DNA from: Nansenia antarctica
Taxonomy: Eukaryota > Chordata > Actinopteri > Argentiniformes > Microstomatidae
DNA length: 64,000 nucleotides
Assembly (NCBI GenBank): GCA_963989245.1
Contig: OZ022351.1
Location: 25,598,344 to 25,662,343 of the forward strand
Direction: 5' to 3'
Position numbers and translations under genes: made by a program. The notes under the pieces are model-generated. The model searched no databases, had not been told where the DNA came from, and worked only from the letters and a program-made list of their open reading frames with translations. Of the stretch, positions 59,010 through 64,000 are shown piece by piece; position 1 is the first letter of the stretch; every line of letters begins with the position of its first letter.

Positions 59010-59535
59010 AGATCTTGTGACCTGAGAGGGGATCACTCAGGGCCCTGCTCGCTCTGTGGTGTACTCCAGAGCATGACCTCCGCTGTCTCAGTAAACACCG
59101 CATGGTGGAGATGTGATGTCCGTTTAGTATCAATGTGATGAGGATCTTGGGGATGAGAGCAAAGGACCAAAAAAACTGGATATGCGTGTGTCCGTCGTTT
59201 TCATTCACCTAAAAATGAACCTATTAAAAGACGTGCCTGTTCTCAAAGACCAGTTAAGACAAAGCCGTTGTGTCCTATGTTGTAGCTAAACTTGTTCAAC
59301 TGTGAAAACTCCTTACCCCCCCCTACCATTCTAGGTTGTCCTAACCACTCAACGACAATACCAGCCCACCTGACGATTGGTTCTCGGGGGAATCTTGCAG
59401 GTTCGCTCAATAGGATTGGTAGCAAATTGCACATTTTGTATGTTTTGCACAATGGCCCAAAACAAGTGTTGTCCATAATCAGCAGAAAGGCCATTTAAGT
59501 GGGTGTGATACATGACTCACAAACGATATCACAAT
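59010..59535. other. Unique sequence, no gene recognised
   Basis: Short ORFs only, none with a domain. Confidence 0.35.
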
Positions 59536-59645
59536 GGGGAGAGAGAGAGAGAGAGGGAGAGAGAGAGGGAGAGAGAGAGAGGGAGAGAGAGAGAGAGAGA
59601 GAGAGGAGAGGGAGAGGGAGAAAGAGAGAGAGAGAGAGAGAGAGA
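59536..59645. repeat. (GA)n microsatellite
   Basis: GA repeats with GGA interruptions at fairly regular spacing. Confidence 0.95.
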
Positions 59646-59818
59646 GGAGAAGAAGACAACAGCGACTAACGTGGTTCTACCCTGTCTGTGTTGAGTTGTC
59701 AGGGGTGACAGGTGAGTGACAAGCGCTTTAAACCTCCACCGTGGTCCTAGTTATAAATGTGACCAAACATATCTAACTTAAAACGAAAAAAAAAAGTGTT
59801 TGGTGTAGATTTCGTGTT

Positions 59819-59874
<56 letters not shown>

Positions 59875-59910
59875 TATATACCCATATATACATATGCATA
59901 CATACATATA
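59819..59910. repeat. (AT)n microsatellite
   Basis: AT repeat to about 59880, then CATATA variants. Confidence 0.95.
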
Positions 59911-60877
59911 TTACACTGCAGGAAGGGAAGGGGGGGGTGACACTCTTAATTTGATGAGTGAACAACATTGACATTTCAAGCGCACAGCGCAGCATTGGCC
60001 TTCGGGGGGTGTTTTGCTCCTTTTCATGGGTTGAGGGATCAAGCCAACCGTAGGCCCCTGCTGTACATGACAAGCCATCGCCCAACAGCTCCCGGCTCCA
60101 CATCTGCCGGCCAGATACGACAGAGAGACGGAAACCACAGGAAAACGCTAAAATTTAAATAGGACCTAATCGGAAATAATATTAATTAAAAGCCTGAACT
60201 AATTGTGTGTTACTTTTGCTGTCAACCAATTATGGTTTAACATTCTTCTGGGAACAGCGATTCCTCTACTCACTGTGAAACTCCAGCTGTCATCAGATTT
60301 AAATAAGCATGTATTTAATTAACATACTAGTCCACTGGAGCGTGAATCAATACGGATGGTTTTTTTCCAGACAGACTGCGGTGCGTCGCTGCTTCCTTCA
60401 GTCAGTCGAACGCGTTTTAATATGTTGTGTGTGTGTGTGATTTGATACCCATAACATACTGTAGCTGGTTCACACAAAAAAGGTACCCAGTACAGTATGC
60501 TTGATTCCATAATAATGTTTTCCTTTAGCGTGATGTAACTTGTGTCCCTTTGTTTTGGGCTGACAAAACATAGCAGCTGCTATATTTACAAAAAATATAC
60601 GATGGATAACGTTAAGATCTGGGTAACAGATTCCATATCGCATGAGATTAACTGTCCCAAATTGGGATGAAATATAGATGTGAGGTTTAGGTTTAGGCTC
60701 TTCCCCGTTCGTCTTGTGCACCTGACTTGTGTTGTTCTTTTAGCTACCACCAGTTCTGACAGCACAACAGAGATTGTCCATCACCTAGATTTACCCCCCC
60801 CCCAACCCTAATATCAACCAGGCAGTTCAATGCCATAACTCCACTGGGGACAGATGCATTTTGGGAAGGGGGGTGAT

Positions 60878-60878
<1 letters not shown>
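59911..60878. other. Unique sequence, no gene recognised
   Basis: 60150-60310 is AT-rich and complex (ctgaactaattgtgtgttac..) and may be conserved non-coding DNA. No coding evidence. Confidence 0.3.

Positions 60879-60945
<67 letters not shown>
60879..60945. repeat. (GT)n microsatellite
   Basis: About 33 uninterrupted GT units. Confidence 0.97.
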
Positions 60946-60948
<3 letters not shown>

Positions 60949-63900
60949 AGGGGGGGTAATAGTGACGGAACGAACGGGACTCAAACTGCATCAGCTGTGC
61001 CGGAGGTTGGATGGCTTGCCGAGTCAGCACAAAAAAGTGCACATAACGCTGCCAATTGATTTATACATGATTCCAGGTGGAGAGTTCCATCTCCCTACAG
61101 CCAGCCTGCCTGCCTGCCTCCACGCGCCCCTCCTGTCACACATAATGAAACCAGGGCTGGAGAAAAGATACTGTGAGGAAATAGCGGGCAGCAGTGTCCC
61201 CAGCAACAAACCCCACCAAGGCACCACAGTGCCACAATCCTCGATGACAACAATACATATTTTAACATAATACCCCCCTCCACCATTTCTCAGGTATTTG
61301 GCATGTCTCACACCACGAAAAGAGCTGTATATTCCATGACGTTTCATCCACTCCTCCTCTGTCCTCACGGCTCCTATTGGACAGTTATTCAGGTGATGTC
61401 ACACATGTGTCCCTCCTAATGATTCTCCACAGGCAGATGGCCACAGTTCAGATTGTGTGCCAGTGTTCCTGTGCAGGGTCAGGTTGTGGCAGGACACACC
61501 AGAAGCTATAGAAGCTAATGATGCTAAGGCTATTATTGTCACTGCACTGGCCACCTTAGGTTATGGCAGTGAGTAGGTTATGTGCTGGCTAATGTCTATT
61601 ATGCCTGTGCAATCTCATTACAGGAAAACAGGCATTGTAATGTTGACAGGTGGAATTCAACTGCTTTGGCTATGCTATATTTGGTGTGATATTTCAACTA
61701 AAGATAACATGATAACATTGTTATCTTGAAGTAAGAAAAAAGTCAAGGAAATGTATTCATCTTTATCTTAAAGTAAAGGACTTATTGTAGAATTAGATTG
61801 TTGTTAAACATTCTGATTTGTTTCATCCTTCCAGTTAAACGTCCCAATACAACATAACAAAAACCTTTTTGGGAGAAATATATATTTTCCAGAAATTGTC
61901 AAGTCATGTAGGAAAAAAAAGCTAACTGTTTTGGCATTCTTCTCTTTTTTTTCTTTAATACTTTACCTAAATATTTCAGTCTAGTTCAGTACTGACGCTG
62001 TTGCCATTTCACCACAGCAGAGCGAGTTGATTAATAATATTATACGGCAGAGATTGTGGGTTATTAAAGTGATTAGAGTCTTGGAGATGGAGCAGTTATC
62101 GAACTGGCTAGAAACCCGACAGACTCTCCTCTTGACAAAGCCATGATGTGCTGTTGCTATATGAGCTTTTGACGAATGTAATTCAAATTGTGAAAATAAT
62201 GATTTTAACATATAAACATTTGCATCGAGAACGTTTAGATGGAATATCCTCAATCTATGTTGTTAGATTTGGAGAAATATATTGTACATATACATATTGT
62301 TCCTTTAAATGTTTTTCATGCTGACATCTAATATCGAAAAGGAACCACAATGCCTGTGGTCACTTCTGCGCTGGAATAACAGCATATAACAAATGCTTCA
62401 ACAAAACCTGAAAGGGGAGCACCATTCTTCCTTCTCTCTCTACCCCCCACCCCACCCTTTCTCTCTCCCTATCTCTTTCATGTTTGTACTATGCAACTGT
62501 GACTAAATTGTCCAAGCTCATGTAGGATGAAAATGAATCATGCAAGTCTCAGGATCAAACATCATGTTTTGGGTTAGCCAAGTGTTTCATTCACCCCCCC
62601 ACTGCAGCAAGCCAACTCCTTAATGTTCATTTTGATGACAAGTGCTGTCAAGTCACACTGAGTTATAGAGGAATTGTAAAAGTAGACTAATTACTTAAAG
62701 CACGTGATTAGAATGTCATTTTTTGACACGGGCTAATTAGAGATGTCCCTTCTCGTCAGCGGCTCTCCATAGAAGGTCCATAATGGTTAGTGATAGACTC
62801 GTCTCCTAGCCCGAGACCCTGTCAGGAATTGCGCTCGGATGGAAATAGGAGGAGGTGGACCTCTTAATAATTTGTGTCACTTCAGTCGTATTAAGTTTTA
62901 ACACCCTTATATAACATCCTCCCCCACGGCCCGCTGTTCCCTTGACCTCCACTCTTTTGTCAGACTTGCTTCATGGATGGTAGACACACAGGGCTCCAAT
63001 TTGCTTCCGCTAAAGAGCACTGGGCAACACAAGTTTCAGTGGGCATGGCTGTTAAGTTGGTAATTTTGTTCAGGCACAGTTTCAGATAGCGTAGAGGCTG
63101 AGGACAGGTCTCTGGCAATAAGTAGGTGGGGATAATTGAGATGCCGGTTGAGAGAGGACGCTGGCGTTGCTTGTTCACCGCTTCTCCGTCCAAAATCTAG
63201 GTGTAATTGCAGTATACAGAATAGATTGTCCTACAAAGACACTTAGACTTAGATTTAGTAATCTAAAAATGTATTACTTTTTACTATTACTACCCAATCT
63301 TTTCAGTTTGTAAAGCGTCTTTGAGTGTCTAGAAAAACAAGCTATATAAGTCTAATGTATTATTATTATTATTATTATTATTATTACAGGGCAACTTCAT
63401 GTAAAGTGTTATGATTTGACTCAGCTGAGTTGAGTGTCTAGGCACCGCTAGCATCTGTTCCCTCTGTCTCGTGCTCCAACATCGTACCCTGCAACTGTAA
63501 CACCCCGGTGTTCACACAATGGAGTCACTGAACTATCTTCAATTGAACAGCAGCGCAATTAATTACTGGCACTTTGGTACAACATTTAAATGAAATACAT
63601 TTCCCATCGAATTATCAAGGGGGATATAAAGCGACTGAACTGCACGAGGAGTGTGCAGCTTCAATGGGTAAGGGGGGGGGGGGGGTGGAAGTTGATGTTT
63701 TAAATAATTACTCCAACATGATCTCAGTATCTCAAAAAATTCCAGAAGAGTGGAATTGACTAACGGTGTGAATCACAGCTTACCTGTTCAATAAACACTT
63801 TGTTCATTCCCACCTATTTCTGTGCTGCTACCATTATGTACCCTGTAATGAAGACTCCGATCATTAAAAATGTATCTTTAATTTCCATTCATAAAGATTC

Positions 63901-64000
63901 ATTCATAATACTGCTATAAAACTACCCAGGGAAATGGGTACACATTTAATTACACTAGATTAATTTTGTCTTCCAAAGGACCCCCTAATGGGGACATGCA
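60946..64000. other. Unique sequence with an (ATT)n tract, no gene recognised
   Basis: (ATT)n at 63358-63387 and a short poly-G at 63671-63685. AT-rich patches at 61660-61980 and 62690-62760. No coding evidence on either strand. Confidence 0.4.

Overview
The window is vertebrate genomic DNA, almost certainly from a ray-finned (teleost) fish. It has tRNA-derived SINEs with typical fish tails, L2-type LINE ends, Tc1/mariner, hAT, piggyBac-type and THAP-linked DNA transposons, epsilon/gamma-like endogenous retroviruses (ERVs), and very abundant GT, GA, AT and poly-G/C microsatellites. I recognise no intact host gene. The window reads as intergenic or intronic DNA filled with mobile elements of different ages. 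Species cannot be named from this alone.

Layout. 1-1640: LINE tail, an unrecognised short minus-strand ORF, SINE pieces. 1852-7733: ERV-A, a complete LTR-to-LTR provirus with identical 632-bp LTRs, one intact 408-codon gag, no pol, and a small env-leader-like ORF. 7734-17880: simple repeats, one MITE copy, LINE ends, an L1-like ORF1 fragment and a 59-bp minisatellite. 17884-20130: a hAT element with an 8-bp target duplication and the broken first exons of its transposase. 21302-25016: a 3.7-kb element with piggyBac-type ends at TTAA that contains a broken BEN-domain gene and MITE copies. 25919-32200: 30-bp minisatellite, IS630/Tc1-type transposase relic, THAP-bearing mini-element, L2 ORF2 relic. 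33341-40151: ERV-B, a second complete provirus with identical 375-bp LTRs and a 4-bp target duplication. It has an intact 585-codon gag, a UAG codon, then an in-frame pol remnant in which reverse transcriptase and the integrase core are missing. 40156-64000: microsatellites, a MITE with a 48-codon ORF, Tc1 fragments (one with an eightfold 40-bp tandem array), SINEs and a third full MITE copy.

How the parts work together. The two proviruses are the only long coding units. Both have identical LTRs, so both inserted recently, and both keep gag while lacking reverse transcriptase. The simplest reading is that two unrelated gag-bearing, polymerase-deficient ERV lineages have been copied recently using enzymes supplied by autonomous relatives elsewhere in the genome. 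The DNA transposons are mostly dead or non-autonomous. The SINEs at 1425, 52789 and 57235 depend on LINE machinery, and the tail of the 57235 copy closely matches the L2-type ends seen here.
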